Shown piece by piece: positions 18,135-27,144 of a stretch of DNA of 64,000 bases. The translations under genes and the position numbers were made by a program. The stretch is from assembly GCF_014635185.1 (NCBI RefSeq), contig NZ_BMCM01000001.1:248001-312000 (forward strand), in the 5' to 3' direction. Positions within the stretch are counted from its first letter, which is position 1. Every line of letters begins with the position of its first letter. The notes beneath the pieces were generated by a model. It was not told the DNA's origin. It worked only from the letters and a program-made list of their open reading frames with translations, and did no database searches. Source of the DNA: Microbacterium murale. Lineage in GTDB: Bacteria > Actinomycetota > Actinomycetes > Actinomycetales > Microbacteriaceae.

Positions 18135-19011
18135 GTCCTGCACCTTCCGTCACGAGCAGATCGTCGGATGCCGCCTGCTCCACCCGCACGCGGTGCGGAT
18201 GCGAGTACACGTTCATGCTCCGCCCCCGGAGGAATCCCACCAGGGTCAGACCCGACTTCTCTGCGAGCTCGGCGGCGAGCGACGAGGGTGCGGACACTGC
18301 GGCGAGGACCGGGATGCCGGCCATCACGGCCTTCTGCACGAGCTCGAAGCTGGCCCGGCCCGACACCTGCAGCACGGTCCCGCGCAGGGGCAGCCGGTCG
18401 TTCAGCAGCGCCCAGCCGATGACCTTGTCGACGGCGTTGTGACGGCCGACGTCTTCACGCAGCACGAGGAGTTCGCCGGTGGCCGCGCTGAACAACGCCG
18501 CCGCGTGCAGTCCGCCGGTCTTCTCGAAGACGTCCTGTCTCTCACGCAGCCGCACCGGGTACGTGACGAGATCCGCGGCATCGACGACCACGTCATCGCC
18601 TGCGACGTCGTAACGGGAGACGGTCTCCACCGCGTCGATGCTGGCCTTTCCGCACACACCGCAGGAGCTGGTCGTGTAGAACGCCCGAGCGACGTCGGGT
18701 GCGGGCGGCGGCACACCGGGAGCGAGCGTGACATCCAGCACGTTGTACGTGTTCTCCACGCCGCCCGTACCAGGCCCACCGCAGTGGATCGCCGAATGGA
18801 ATTCCTCACCAGCGCCGATCACGCCCTCGGAGACGAGGAAGCCGGCGGCGAGCTCTACATCAGCACCAGGGGTGCGCATCGTCACGGCCAGCGGTGTTCC
18901 GCCGACGCGGATCTCGAGCGGCTCCTCGACGGCGAGCGTGTCGACTCGACGGACGACACCGTCGTCCAGTGCGATCCTCATCACCGACCGCCGTGTCGTG
19001 ATCCGGCCCAT
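18121..19011 (-). CDS. fdhD: Formate dehydrogenase accessory sulfurtransferase FdhD
   Basis: 296 aa. The redox motif [12 protein letters not shown] holds the two sulfur-carrying cysteines, and [14 protein letters not shown] is the family hallmark. FdhD transfers sulfur from a cysteine desulfurase to the molybdenum cofactor before insertion into formate dehydrogenase, which fits the overlapping oxidoreductase gene downstream. A TACGCT box seven bases before the ATG suggests a leaderless transcript. Confidence 0.96.
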   Translation of the reverse strand: MGRITTRRSVMRIALDDGVVRRVDTLAVEEPLEIRVGGTPLAVTMRTPGADVELAAGFLVSEGVIGAGEEFHSAIHCGGPGTGGVENTYNVLDVTLAPGVPPPAPDVARAFYTTSSCGVCGKASIDAVETVSRYDVAGDDVVVDAADLVTYPVRLRERQDVFEKTGGLHAAALFSAATGELLVLREDVGRHNAVDKVIGWALLNDRLPLRGTVLQVSGRASFELVQKAVMAGIPVLAAVSAPSSLAAELAEKSGLTLVGFLRGRSMNVYSHPHRVRVEQAASDDLLVTEGAGHDHR

Positions 19012-19064
19012 GCCTTCGAGCGTACCCCCGGCTGCGGCTCAGGGACGGGCTAGCGTTGGATCCG
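19012..19064. promoter_or_regulatory. Compact divergent leaderless promoters, fdhD / moeA
   Basis: A 53-base gap. Minus strand: TACGCT (19024-19019), seven bases, ATG of fdhD. Plus strand: TAGCGT (19051-19056), eight bases, ATG of moeA. The two -10 boxes are only 26 bases apart, so one regulator could act on both directions. Confidence 0.5.
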
Positions 19065-20267
19065 ATGATCACGATCGACGAGCACCGCGCGCGCATCCTC
19101 CACGCCGCCGGCCGCCTGCCCGCAGTGGAGAGCGCCCTCACGGATGCGCAGGGCCTGGTGCTCGCGAGCGACGTGGTCAGCCGCTGGCCCACACCGCTCT
19201 TCGACAACTCGGCGATGGACGGCTACGCCGTCCGCGCGGCGGATGCCGTGGCCGGCGCAACGTTGAGGATCGTCGCCGACGTGGCTGCCGGGTCGGACGA
19301 GGATCCCGTGCTCGGGCAGGGCGAAGCGGCGCGCATCATGACGGGCGCCGCGATCCCTTCCGACGCGGATGCCGTCGTGCCGCTGGAGCACACGGATCTG
19401 GGCACCGCGATCCGTGCCGTGGCGCCCGAACAGATCACGATGCTCGTCGCGCCGGAACGCGGCGCGCACATCCGCCGCCGCGGCGAGGATGCGCCGAGCG
19501 GGGCGCTGGCCGTGGCATCCGGAACACCACTGAGCCCGTGGCAGCTCTCCGCCATCGCCTCGGCGGGATTCGAGCAGGTGGCTGTACGCCCCGCCGCCCG
19601 AGTCGCGATCATCTCGACGGGCAGTGAGCTCATCGCGCCGTCCGGTACGCCCGCGCGCGGGCAGATCCCCGAGTCGAACTCCGTGCTGCTGGGTTCGGCC
19701 GTGCGGAATGCGGGCGCCGTCATCACCAGCATCCGCGTCGTCTCCGACGACCCCACCGAGCTTCGAAACGCGCTCGACGATGTGGATGCCGACGTCGTCA
19801 TCCTCTCCGGCGGGGCGAGCGTCGGGGCCTTCGACGTCGTCAAGGCGGTGCTCGGCGGTGAGCACGGTGTGCGATTCGATCAGGTCGCGATGCAGCCGGG
19901 CAGGCCGCAGGGTTTCGGCGTGCTCGATTCGGGGCTGATCGCGTTCTGCCTTCCGGGGAATCCGGTGAGCGTCGCCGCATCATTCGAGATGCTCGTGCGC
20001 CCCGCACTGCGGCAGATGGCCGGGTTCACCGTCGTCGACCGGCCTCGCGTCGTCCGTGCGGCCGGATCTGCGTGGGCCAGTCCCGAGGGGCGAGTCCAGA
20101 TCCTGCCCGCAGTGTTCGACGACGAGACCGTCCGGCCGGCGACGCGAGGTGGGAGCGGCTCTCACATGGTGACCTCGCTCGCCGCCGCCACCGCGTTCGC
20201 CATCGTCCCCGCAGAGGCCGCACGCGTGGAAGAGGGAGACGCCGTGACGGTGCTGGTCTTGTCATGA
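19065..20267 (+). CDS. moeA: Molybdopterin molybdenumtransferase MoeA
   Basis: 400 aa. It inserts molybdate into adenylylated molybdopterin. DNSAMDGYA (the usual DxSAMDGYA), the MTGAAIPSDADAVVPLE segment, ISTGSEL, and the GGASVG...PGKP-like loop (QPGRPQGFG) and GNPVS motif are present. ATG at 19065 is preferred over an in-frame TTG at 19056, which overlaps the -10. It is coupled to mobA by ATGA and divergent from fdhD. Confidence 0.95.
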   Translation: MITIDEHRARILHAAGRLPAVESALTDAQGLVLASDVVSRWPTPLFDNSAMDGYAVRAADAVAGATLRIVADVAAGSDEDPVLGQGEAARIMTGAAIPSDADAVVPLEHTDLGTAIRAVAPEQITMLVAPERGAHIRRRGEDAPSGALAVASGTPLSPWQLSAIASAGFEQVAVRPAARVAIISTGSELIAPSGTPARGQIPESNSVLLGSAVRNAGAVITSIRVVSDDPTELRNALDDVDADVVILSGGASVGAFDVVKAVLGGEHGVRFDQVAMQPGRPQGFGVLDSGLIAFCLPGNPVSVAASFEMLVRPALRQMAGFTVVDRPRVVRAAGSAWASPEGRVQILPAVFDDETVRPATRGGSGSHMVTSLAAATAFAIVPAEAARVEEGDAVTVLVLS

Positions 20268-20854
20268 ACGTGCCTGCCACTGCGGCGCTCGTGCTGGCCG
20301 GTGGGCGGTCGTCTCGGCTGGACGGCGTGGCGAAGGCGACGGTCGAGGTCGACGGCATCCCGCTGATCGATCACGTGTACGCCGCGGTCCGTGCGTGCAC
20401 ACCGATCATCGCGGTCGGACCGGACGATATCGGACGCTCCGGCATCCGTGTCGTGCGCGAAGACCCTCCGTTCAGTGGACCGGCAGCGGCCGTCGCTGCC
20501 GGTGTCGTTGCTCTCGATGGTTCGGATGCCGTCGAGGCGTGGCTGCTCGCCTGCGATCTCCCCCGCGCGACCGAGCTCGTCGCGCGGCTCTCGGAGGTGC
20601 CGATCCCCCACGGTGCCGACGCCGTCGTCGCCATGGACGGCGAGGGTCGGATGCAGTGGCTCGCCGGCCGCTACCGCGTCTCCGCGTTGAGGGACGCCGT
20701 AGCGCAGCATCCGGAAACCGCCGGAGTGTCGATGCGGAAGCTCTTCGAAGACCTCCGCCTTCACCCCGTCGATGACGACGGCACTGCGGTCGATCTTGAT
20801 ACCTGGGCGGCCGTCGAGGACTATCGAAGCACGCGAAAGGACGACCATGCCTGA
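20264..20854 (+). CDS. mobA: Molybdenum cofactor guanylyl/nucleotidyltransferase MobA
   Basis: 196 aa. N-terminal nucleotide-binding signature LVLAGGRSSRLDGVAKATVEVDG (GGxSxRxG...K) and LLACDLPRA with the metal aspartate. It attaches GMP to molybdopterin to form the dinucleotide cofactor that FdhF-type enzymes use. The start overlaps the moeA stop (ATGA) and the end overlaps the next small gene. Confidence 0.93.
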   Translation: MNVPATAALVLAGGRSSRLDGVAKATVEVDGIPLIDHVYAAVRACTPIIAVGPDDIGRSGIRVVREDPPFSGPAAAVAAGVVALDGSDAVEAWLLACDLPRATELVARLSEVPIPHGADAVVAMDGEGRMQWLAGRYRVSALRDAVAQHPETAGVSMRKLFEDLRLHPVDDDGTAVDLDTWAAVEDYRSTRKDDHA

Positions 20855-21107
20855 TGCTCCCGAAGACCTCGACGCCTGGGTCACGGCGCTCGCCGAATCC
20901 CTCGGACTCCCTGCCAACCAGCATCCGATCGGCCTGCTGCTCGACCTCACCCGCGATGCCGCGCACGGGGTCGTGCGTCCGGCCGGCCCGTTGACGACGT
21001 ACCTCGTGGGACTCGCGGTCGCGCAGGGCATGACGGTCGAGGATGCTGTCGCCCGCGCCCGCTCGTCGATCGACGAGTGGAGGACCGACCCGCCGGAACC
21101 GGCCTGA
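20847..21107 (+). CDS. DUF6457 small protein in the molybdenum-cofactor operon
   Basis: 86 aa, start inside the last codons of mobA. LDAWVTALAESLGL and LLDLTRDAAHGVVRPAGPLTTYL are typical of the small DUF6457 family that accompanies mobA or molybdate genes in actinobacteria. Function not known; helical, soluble. Position suggests a role in cofactor delivery. Confidence 0.85.
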   Translation: MPDAPEDLDAWVTALAESLGLPANQHPIGLLLDLTRDAAHGVVRPAGPLTTYLVGLAVAQGMTVEDAVARARSSIDEWRTDPPEPA

Positions 21108-21118
21108 ACGGGCCGCAA

Positions 21119-21136
21119 CCTACCTGATCGGGTAGG
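21119..21136. promoter_or_regulatory. 18-bp palindromic operator candidate before the formaldehyde dehydrogenase gene
   Basis: CCTACCTGATCGGGTAGG: arms CCTACC/GGTAGG plus central GATC, with only one symmetric pair (positions 7 and 12) off. A further half-site (GTAGGTA) lies at about 21163. TACC-containing half-sites are typical of NarL/LuxR-type HTH proteins, and a LuxR-type regulator is encoded 1.8 kb downstream. TATCTT at 21168-21173 may be the -10. Confidence 0.5.
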
Positions 21137-21225
21137 GGCAAACGGTTCGAGAGTAGGTATCTTCCTCGGCGCGACTGGGACAGTCTGGATGTGCGGAGAT
21201 CCTCCGCCCACGAGGAAGGACGAAG

Positions 21226-22452
21226 ATGTCTGGAAACAGAGCGGTCGCGTACGAGGGCCCCGGGGTCGTGAAGGTGATCGACACCGCCTACCCCGACTTC
21301 GAGCTTCACGACGGACCAGGAGTGAACCCCGCGAACGTCGGTCGCAAGATTCCGCACGGCGTCATCCTCCGCACGGTCGCGACCAACATCTGCGGGTCGG
21401 ATCAGCACATGGTGCGCGGTCGCACGACGGCCCCTGAGGGGCTCGTGCTCGGTCATGAGATCACCGGCGAGGTGGTCGAGGCCGGCCCGGATGTCGAGTT
21501 CATCAAGGTCGGCGATATCGTCTCGGTGCCGTTCAACATCAGTTGCGGACGCTGTCGCAACTGCAAGGAGGGCAAGACCGGCATCTGCCTGAACGTCAAT
21601 CCTGACCGCCCGGGCAGCGCGTACGGCTACGTCGACATGGGCGGATGGGTCGGCGGGCAGGCCGAGTACGTGCTCGTGCCGTACGCGGACTGGAACCTGC
21701 TGAAGTTCCCGGACCGCGACCAGGCGCTGGAGAAGATCCTCGACCTCACGATGCTGTCCGACATCTTCCCCACCGGTTTCCACGGTGCTGTCACCGCCGG
21801 AGTCGGCGTGGGCTCGACCGTGTACATCGCCGGCGCCGGACCCGTGGGTCTCGCGGCGGCGGTCGGTGCGCAGCTGCTGGGTGCCGCCGTCGTGGTCGTC
21901 GGTGACATGAACGAGGATCGCCTTGCGCAGGCGCGCAGCTTCGGCTGCGAGACCATCAACGTCGGCGAGGGCTCGGTGCCCGACCAGCTCGATCAACTGC
22001 TGGGGGTGCCGGAGGTGGATGCTGCGGTCGATGCCGTCGGCTTCGAAGCGCGCAGCGAGGGCCACGGGGCGAAGGCCAAGGAGGCCCCGGCTACCGTGCT
22101 CAATTCGCTCATGGATGTGACGGGCGCGGGCGGCGCTATCGGCATCCCCGGTCTTTACGTAACGGGAGATCCCGGCGCGGTCGACGATGCAGCCAAGGTC
22201 GGATCGCTCTCGATCAGTCTCGGCACCGGCTGGGCGAAGTCGCTCTCCTTCACCACCGGACAGTGCCCGGTCATGAAGTACAACCGGCAGCTCATGATGG
22301 CGATCCTGCACGACAAGGCGCATATCGCCACCGCGGTCAACGCCAAGGCGATCACGCTGGACGAGGCGCCGCAGGGCTACGCCGAGTTCGACGCGGGCGC
22401 CGCCACGAAATACGTCCTGAACCCCAACGGATACATCAAGGAGCAATCATGA
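21226..22452 (+). CDS. Glutathione-independent formaldehyde dehydrogenase (zinc alcohol dehydrogenase family)
   Basis: 408 aa. Catalytic zinc region NICGSDQHM and GHEITGEV, structural zinc motif CGRCRNCKEGKTGIC, and the NAD-binding motif GAGPVGLAAA. The long insert before the C-terminus (ARSEGHGAKAKEAPATVLNSLM) is diagnostic of the FdhA formaldehyde dismutase/dehydrogenase subgroup. GAGGAAGG precedes the ATG. It oxidises formaldehyde to formate; a formate dehydrogenase-like gene lies 3 kb away. The stop is coupled to the HbpS-like gene by ATGA. Confidence 0.92.
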   Translation: MSGNRAVAYEGPGVVKVIDTAYPDFELHDGPGVNPANVGRKIPHGVILRTVATNICGSDQHMVRGRTTAPEGLVLGHEITGEVVEAGPDVEFIKVGDIVSVPFNISCGRCRNCKEGKTGICLNVNPDRPGSAYGYVDMGGWVGGQAEYVLVPYADWNLLKFPDRDQALEKILDLTMLSDIFPTGFHGAVTAGVGVGSTVYIAGAGPVGLAAAVGAQLLGAAVVVVGDMNEDRLAQARSFGCETINVGEGSVPDQLDQLLGVPEVDAAVDAVGFEARSEGHGAKAKEAPATVLNSLMDVTGAGGAIGIPGLYVTGDPGAVDDAAKVGSLSISLGTGWAKSLSFTTGQCPVMKYNRQLMMAILHDKAHIATAVNAKAITLDEAPQGYAEFDAGAATKYVLNPNGYIKEQS

Positions 22453-22850
22453 CCACCGTCAACCTCGAAGACGCACGTCGCGTCATCGCCGCCGCCGAGA
22501 AGAAGGCCACCGAGATCGGCCAGCCCATGAACATCGCCGTCGTCGACTCCGGCGGCAACCTCGTCGCGCACGTGCGACAGGACGGCGCATGGATCGGCAG
22601 CGTCAACATCTCGATCAACAAGGCGTGGACCTCGAAGGCCTTCGACATCTCGACGAAGGATCTGGGCGACAACTCGCAGCCGACGCAGCAGTTCTTCGGC
22701 ATCCAGAACACGAACGGCGGCAAGGTCGCGATCTTCGCCGGCGGCATCCCGCTCGTGCGCGAAGGCGTGGTCGTGGGCGCAGTGGGCGTCAGCGGCGGCT
22801 CCGGCGAGCAGGACCACTCTGTCGCAGAAGCCGGAGCGGCAGCGCTCTAG
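22449..22850 (+). CDS. GlcG/HbpS-family heme-binding-like protein
   Basis: 133 aa, full-length single domain. AVVDSGGNLVAHVRQDGAW and GGIPLVREGVVVGAVGVSGGS are the hallmark segments of this family. HbpS from Streptomyces binds heme and modulates a two-component system; other members have unknown roles. Overlap with the formaldehyde dehydrogenase gene suggests a sensing or protective role in the same response. A strong hairpin terminator follows. Confidence 0.9.
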   Translation: MTTVNLEDARRVIAAAEKKATEIGQPMNIAVVDSGGNLVAHVRQDGAWIGSVNISINKAWTSKAFDISTKDLGDNSQPTQQFFGIQNTNGGKVAIFAGGIPLVREGVVVGAVGVSGGSGEQDHSVAEAGAAAL

Positions 22851-22858
22851 GCATTCAC

Positions 22859-22892
22859 GAGAGCTCCCCGCCCAGACGGGTGGGGAGCTCTC
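22859..22892 (+). terminator. Hairpin terminator after the HbpS-like gene
   Basis: GAGAGCTCCCC, a twelve-base loop, then GGGGAGCTCTC: an 11-bp perfect stem. No U-tract follows. It separates the dehydrogenase pair from the regulator gene, whose -10 (TAGGTT, 22896-22901) starts just after it. Confidence 0.8.
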
Positions 22893-22895
22893 GGG

Positions 22896-22907
22896 TAGGT
22901 TGGCGTC
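22896..22907 (+). promoter_or_regulatory. Leaderless-type -10 of the ATPase-LuxR gene
   Basis: TAGGTT followed by six bases and ATG at 22908, immediately downstream of the preceding terminator. Confidence 0.5.
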
Positions 22908-23735
22908 ATGTACAGCGAGGATGCTTCTCCGGGAACACGCCGGCTCCTGGTCGATCTGGACCGCACCGTCGCGGATCAGGCCGATCGCCACGCGCTGGAA
23001 CTCGAGTCTCTGCTGGCGATCCTGAGGTCGCCACGGCTCGACGACCGATCGGCGAGATCGTCCGCGATCGACACGGCGGCGTCGGCGCTCGTGCGACTGA
23101 GGACCGAAGCCGACGAGCAGCGCAGCTCGATACTCGAGCCGGTCGTCGGAGCGTTCGCGCGACTGAGAAACGATCTGCGCCCGCTGGAGCGGTTCGGTTC
23201 TCTCGAGATCCAGTTCGTCGAGCCGCCCGCCACCGGACGGGCTCTGCCCAGCGAGGTCGCCCACGCCGCACGGGCGATCGTCCGCAACACCATCCTCGGC
23301 CTGGTCGACGGCGGCGAGGTCAATCGCGTTCGCGTGCAATGGGACTGCGACGGGCTGAACCTTCTCGTCAGCATCCGGGACGACGGGCGCGGCAATCTGA
23401 CCGTGCACGACGAATCGCTGCGTCCGATCGCCGAGCGCGTCAGCTCCCTCGACGGCGTGCTGAGCGTGGATGCGACGCCGGGGTGGGGTTCCTCTGTGGA
23501 TGTGCGGCTGCCCCTGGATCCGCGGTCCGACACCAAGCCGCTTGCGAGCGGAGTGCTGCTGACCGTGCGCGAGCACGATGTGCTGCGCCTCGTCACGGCC
23601 GGAGAGCGCAACCAGGCGATCGCCGCTCAGCTCGGGATCAGCGCCAACACGGTCAAATTCCACGTATCGAACCTGCTGCGGAAGGTCGGCGCCAGCACGC
23701 GGGCGGAGCTGACGGCGCTTGCGCTGGCACGGTAG
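22908..23735 (+). CDS. Histidine-kinase-like ATPase domain fused to a LuxR-type HTH
   Basis: 275 aa. Residues 1-110 are helical with no recognised sensor; about 120-205 resemble a GHKL/HATPase domain (HAARAIVRNTILGL as N-box, RDDGRGNL as G1 box, GWGSSVDVRLPL as closing strand); about 210-275 form a LuxR/NarL HTH (LTVREHDVLRLVTAGERNQ, GISANTVKFHVSNLLRKVG). There is no receiver domain and no obvious phospho-accepting His box, so it is neither an ordinary kinase nor an ordinary response regulator. It probably controls the adjacent formaldehyde dehydrogenase operon. Confidence 0.82.
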   Translation: MYSEDASPGTRRLLVDLDRTVADQADRHALELESLLAILRSPRLDDRSARSSAIDTAASALVRLRTEADEQRSSILEPVVGAFARLRNDLRPLERFGSLEIQFVEPPATGRALPSEVAHAARAIVRNTILGLVDGGEVNRVRVQWDCDGLNLLVSIRDDGRGNLTVHDESLRPIAERVSSLDGVLSVDATPGWGSSVDVRLPLDPRSDTKPLASGVLLTVREHDVLRLVTAGERNQAIAAQLGISANTVKFHVSNLLRKVGASTRAELTALALAR

Positions 23736-23737
23736 GA

Positions 23738-24115
23738 CTACGCTTCGGGCTCCTCCTGCAGAGCACGGACCTCGATACGGCACTGCAGCGCGGCGGACGC
23801 CATGGTCGCCCATTCGACTGCGGCATCCGTATCGGCAGCCTCGATCACCCAGAAGCCGCCGACGTATGAGGCCGCCTCCACGAACGGCTCGTCGAGCACC
23901 TGCGTCTGGCCAGAGGAGACATCGACGGTCTTCGCGCTCGAAGGCGGGTACAGGCCACCGGCGAAGACGAAAGCACCGGAATCCTTCAGCGCGGTGTTGA
24001 ACTCGTCGACGGCTGCCATGACCGCGGCGAGCTCCGCCGGGTCGAACTCCTGCATCGACTCCATCGTCGGCTCGGTCGCCGAGTCGTGCGGCACGGTCAA
24101 GAAGTACTGAGTCAT
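23738..24115 (-). CDS. YciI/YCII-related (DGPF-type) protein
   Basis: 125 aa. MTQYFLTVPHD at the start and GGFWVIEAADTDAAVEWA toward the end are typical of the small ferredoxin-like YCII-related proteins encoded near ECF sigma factors in actinobacteria. GAGAGGATC is a ribosome site for the ATG at 24115. Catalytic function not established. Convergent with the regulator gene with two bases between stops. Confidence 0.85.
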   Translation of the reverse strand: MTQYFLTVPHDSATEPTMESMQEFDPAELAAVMAAVDEFNTALKDSGAFVFAGGLYPPSSAKTVDVSSGQTQVLDEPFVEAASYVGGFWVIEAADTDAAVEWATMASAALQCRIEVRALQEEPEA

Positions 24116-24241
24116 GATTGATCCTCTCGGTTCTGGGCCACCGGATGTCGCCCTCTCACTACTACGTCGAACGAAACAAGCACGGATCGACATCGTCCGA
24201 AAGCAATTCCCGAAAGACGGCGTTCCGGGCAGGATGGAACC

Positions 24242-25936
24242 ATGACCATCCACCCTCTCGAATCCCGACCGTGGCTCGATTCCTATGCGGAGGGCGTCCC
24301 TGCGGAGATCGAGAAACCGACGCAGACGCTGCCGAAGATGATGTCGGCGAGTGTGAAGGCATTCGGAAGGCGCCCAGCGCTTGAGTTCTTCGGTGCTGTC
24401 ACGACATATCGGGATCTCGGAGAACAGATCGAACGCGCGGCGGAGGGGTTGCGGCGACTCGGAGTCGGCAAGGGAGATCGAGTCGCCCTGGTGTTGCCCA
24501 ACTGCCCGCAGCATGTCGTGGCCTTCTACGCGGCGCTCCGCCTCGGTGCGATCGTGGTCGAGCACAATCCGCTCTACACGCCACGCGAGCTGAGGCACCA
24601 GTTCGAGGACCACGGTGCGCGCGTCGTGGTCGTCTGGGACAAGGCCGTGGACGTGGTCGACGGCCTTCCCGCAGACCTCAAGGTCGAGCACATCGTGAGC
24701 GTCGATATCACGGCCGCGATGCCCTTCTCGAAGCGTCTGGCGCTTCGCCTTCCCGTGTCGAAGGCTCGTGCGTCCAGAGCGAAGTTGACCGGCACTCCCA
24801 AAGCACGGCACCTCGTCGCCTGGAAGCAGTTGGTCAGTCACAAGCGGCTCTCCCGGCGCGTGGCCGGGCCGACGCTGAGCGACACGGCTCTATTGCAATA
24901 CACGAGCGGGACCACGGGCACTCCGAAGGGCGCGATCCTCACCCACTCGAACCTCCGCGCCAATGCGATGCAGGGGCGGGCTTGGGTGCCAGGACTCGTC
25001 GATGGCGAGGAGACGTTCTACGCCGTGCTGCCCCTGTTCCACGCGTACGGCATGACGCTCTGCCTGACCTTCGCGATGAGCATCGGGGCGAAGCTCGTCC
25101 TCTTCCCGACCTTCGATCTGGGTCTGGTCACCGAGGCCTCGCGGTCGAGCCCGCCCACCTTCCTCCCGGCCGTGCCGCCGATCTACGACGCGCTGGCCCG
25201 TGCGGCTTCCCGCGGAACCATCGATCTCTCGACGGTCAGGTTCGCGATATCCGGAGCGATGAGCCTGCCCGTCGCCACAGTGCAGCGTTGGGAGGAGGCG
25301 ACCGGAGGTCTACTCGTCGAGGGCTACGGCATGACCGAGAGCTCACCGGTCGCGCTCGGCAATCCGATAGGACCGACCCGCCGTCCCGGCACTGTCGGCG
25401 TGCCGTTTCCCAGTACGGAGATCCGGGTCGTGGATCCCGGCGATCCCGCCGTCGATATGCCGGCCGGCGAGCGCGGCGAGCTCCTCATCCGAGGCCCGCA
25501 GGTCTTCCAGGGGTACTGGGAACGGCCGGGCGACACCGCGGATGCCCTGCTGGCGGACGGCTGGCTCCGCACCGGGGACATCGCCGAAGTCTCCCCCGAT
25601 GGGTTCGTGACCATCGTCGATCGCCTCAAGGAGCTCATCATCACGGGCGGGTTCAACGTGTCGCCCAGCGAAGTGGAGAACGCTCTGGAGGCGCATCCCG
25701 ATGTCGTCGGTGCCGCCGTTGTGGGTCTTCCGCGGTCCAGCGGAGGTGAGGAGGTCGCCGCTGCCGTCGTGCTCCGAGAGGGCGCTGCGCTCAATGCGGA
25801 TGCCCTGCGAGATTTCTGCCGCACCCGGCTCACACCGTACAAGGTGCCTCGCCGCATCGTCGTCATCGACGACCTGCCTCGGTCGCTCATCGGCAAGGTT
25901 CTGCGTCGCCAGGTGCGGGAGCGGATGCTCGCTTAG
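24242..25936 (+). CDS. Long-chain acyl-CoA ligase (AMP-binding, FadD-like)
   Basis: 564 aa ANL-superfamily enzyme. P-loop YTSGTTGTPKGA, A5 motif EGYGMTESSP, A7 motif WLRTGDIAEV, A8 RLKELIITGGFNVSP and the catalytic C-terminal lysine in LPRSLIGKVLRR are present. It should activate a fatty or other carboxylic acid to acyl-CoA. CAGGAT six bases before the ATG may be a weak leaderless -10. The stop overlaps that of the convergent Fic gene. Confidence 0.92.
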   Translation: MTIHPLESRPWLDSYAEGVPAEIEKPTQTLPKMMSASVKAFGRRPALEFFGAVTTYRDLGEQIERAAEGLRRLGVGKGDRVALVLPNCPQHVVAFYAALRLGAIVVEHNPLYTPRELRHQFEDHGARVVVVWDKAVDVVDGLPADLKVEHIVSVDITAAMPFSKRLALRLPVSKARASRAKLTGTPKARHLVAWKQLVSHKRLSRRVAGPTLSDTALLQYTSGTTGTPKGAILTHSNLRANAMQGRAWVPGLVDGEETFYAVLPLFHAYGMTLCLTFAMSIGAKLVLFPTFDLGLVTEASRSSPPTFLPAVPPIYDALARAASRGTIDLSTVRFAISGAMSLPVATVQRWEEATGGLLVEGYGMTESSPVALGNPIGPTRRPGTVGVPFPSTEIRVVDPGDPAVDMPAGERGELLIRGPQVFQGYWERPGDTADALLADGWLRTGDIAEVSPDGFVTIVDRLKELIITGGFNVSPSEVENALEAHPDVVGAAVVGLPRSSGGEEVAAAVVLREGAALNADALRDFCRTRLTPYKVPRRIVVIDDLPRSLIGKVLRRQVRERMLA

Positions 25937-27144
25937 GTCGTCATCGCGACCTGGATGCGGCGGTCGAGATCATCGAGCTCGGCGAGCAGCTCAGCGGCCA
26001 CCCAGACACGATCGCGCTTGCGGCCGGTGATCTCCTGAATGAACCCGGCGTCGGCGAGCTGTTCTATCGCCAGGTAGGTGGCCTGCGCCGACGCCCCTGA
26101 TCGCGTTTCGGTCTCCGCTGCGGTCATGACCGGGTGGTCATAGAACGCGGGGATGAGGGCCGCGGCCGCGGAACCGTTCCGAGGTCGCAGCTCCTCCATC
26201 CATTCGGCGGGAAAAGCCTTGATACGTGCGATGGATTCTCGTGAGCAGATCGCGGCAGACTTCGTCGATCGTGCGAACAGGTCGATCACCGGCGACGGCT
26301 CACCCTTGCGATATTCGCCGAGCGCGGCGAAGTAGTCGTCGCGCTTCGCGAGCAGGCCACTGGCGAGAGGGACTACGGCGTTGCGAGTCACACCTCGGCG
26401 GCGGAGCACGGCCGACACCATGGCGCGACCGATGCGACCGTTGCCGTCGGTGAAGGCGTGGATCGACTCGAACTGGGCGTGCCCGATCGCCGCCTGCGTC
26501 AGCACGGGGACATCGTCACGGTTGAGGTAGGAGATCAGATCGTGGATCAATGCGGGCACCCGCTCGGGGGCGGGCGGCACGTGCAGGGCGTCTCGAGGAG
26601 AGTAGTCGCTTCCGCCGATCCAGTTCTGCATGTCCCGCAGACGCCCGGCGTAGGACGCTTCCGTCGGATCGTCCTGCATCAGCGCGCGGTGCGCCACCAG
26701 GAGATCGTCGAGCTCGAAGCGTCCGCGGTCACCGACGACCGTGACCAGGCTGTGCAGCGCGGTGCTCGCGGCCACCATACTGGTCGCCGAGGTGTTCGAG
26801 CGGTTGCCGGCGAGAGCCTTGGCGTAGTCAACCGCATCAGCGGTGATGCGTTCGATCTTCGACGACGCGACCGACTCCGTGCGCATCATGAAACGGCTCA
26901 TCGCCGCCGAGTGACCCTCGGCATCCGTGTCCGCCTGGGCCACGGCGAGCAGAGCCTCCTCAGAGGTGACGACCGTCTTGACGGGCGGGAGGTAGTCCAG
27001 CTCCGCGATCATCGGAGGGATCGTCGCGTCGACGAAGCTCAGCATCCGATCTGCTCGTGTGCCTCCGCGCATCTGTTGCCGCCATGGCAGCACTTCGACG
27101 TCATGCGCAGGCCATGGCGTACCGAGCCGCTCAGGTGATCCCAT
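25933..27144 (-). CDS. Fic-domain protein (probable AMP transferase) with winged-helix tail
   Basis: 403 aa. Fic core motif HAFTDGNGRIGR with catalytic His229. An N-terminal inhibitory helix fits class II Fic proteins: SVASSKIE at residues 91-98, with Glu98 expected to block ATP. A Fic N-terminal domain precedes the core and a winged-helix-like C-terminus (SAQATYLAIEQLADAGFIQEI) follows. It may AMPylate cellular targets and bind its own promoter, where palindromes lie directly upstream of the ATG. No antitoxin partner gene is visible nearby. Confidence 0.88.
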   Translation of the reverse strand: MGSPERLGTPWPAHDVEVLPWRQQMRGGTRADRMLSFVDATIPPMIAELDYLPPVKTVVTSEEALLAVAQADTDAEGHSAAMSRFMMRTESVASSKIERITADAVDYAKALAGNRSNTSATSMVAASTALHSLVTVVGDRGRFELDDLLVAHRALMQDDPTEASYAGRLRDMQNWIGGSDYSPRDALHVPPAPERVPALIHDLISYLNRDDVPVLTQAAIGHAQFESIHAFTDGNGRIGRAMVSAVLRRRGVTRNAVVPLASGLLAKRDDYFAALGEYRKGEPSPVIDLFARSTKSAAICSRESIARIKAFPAEWMEELRPRNGSAAAALIPAFYDHPVMTAAETETRSGASAQATYLAIEQLADAGFIQEITGRKRDRVWVAAELLAELDDLDRRIQVAMTT

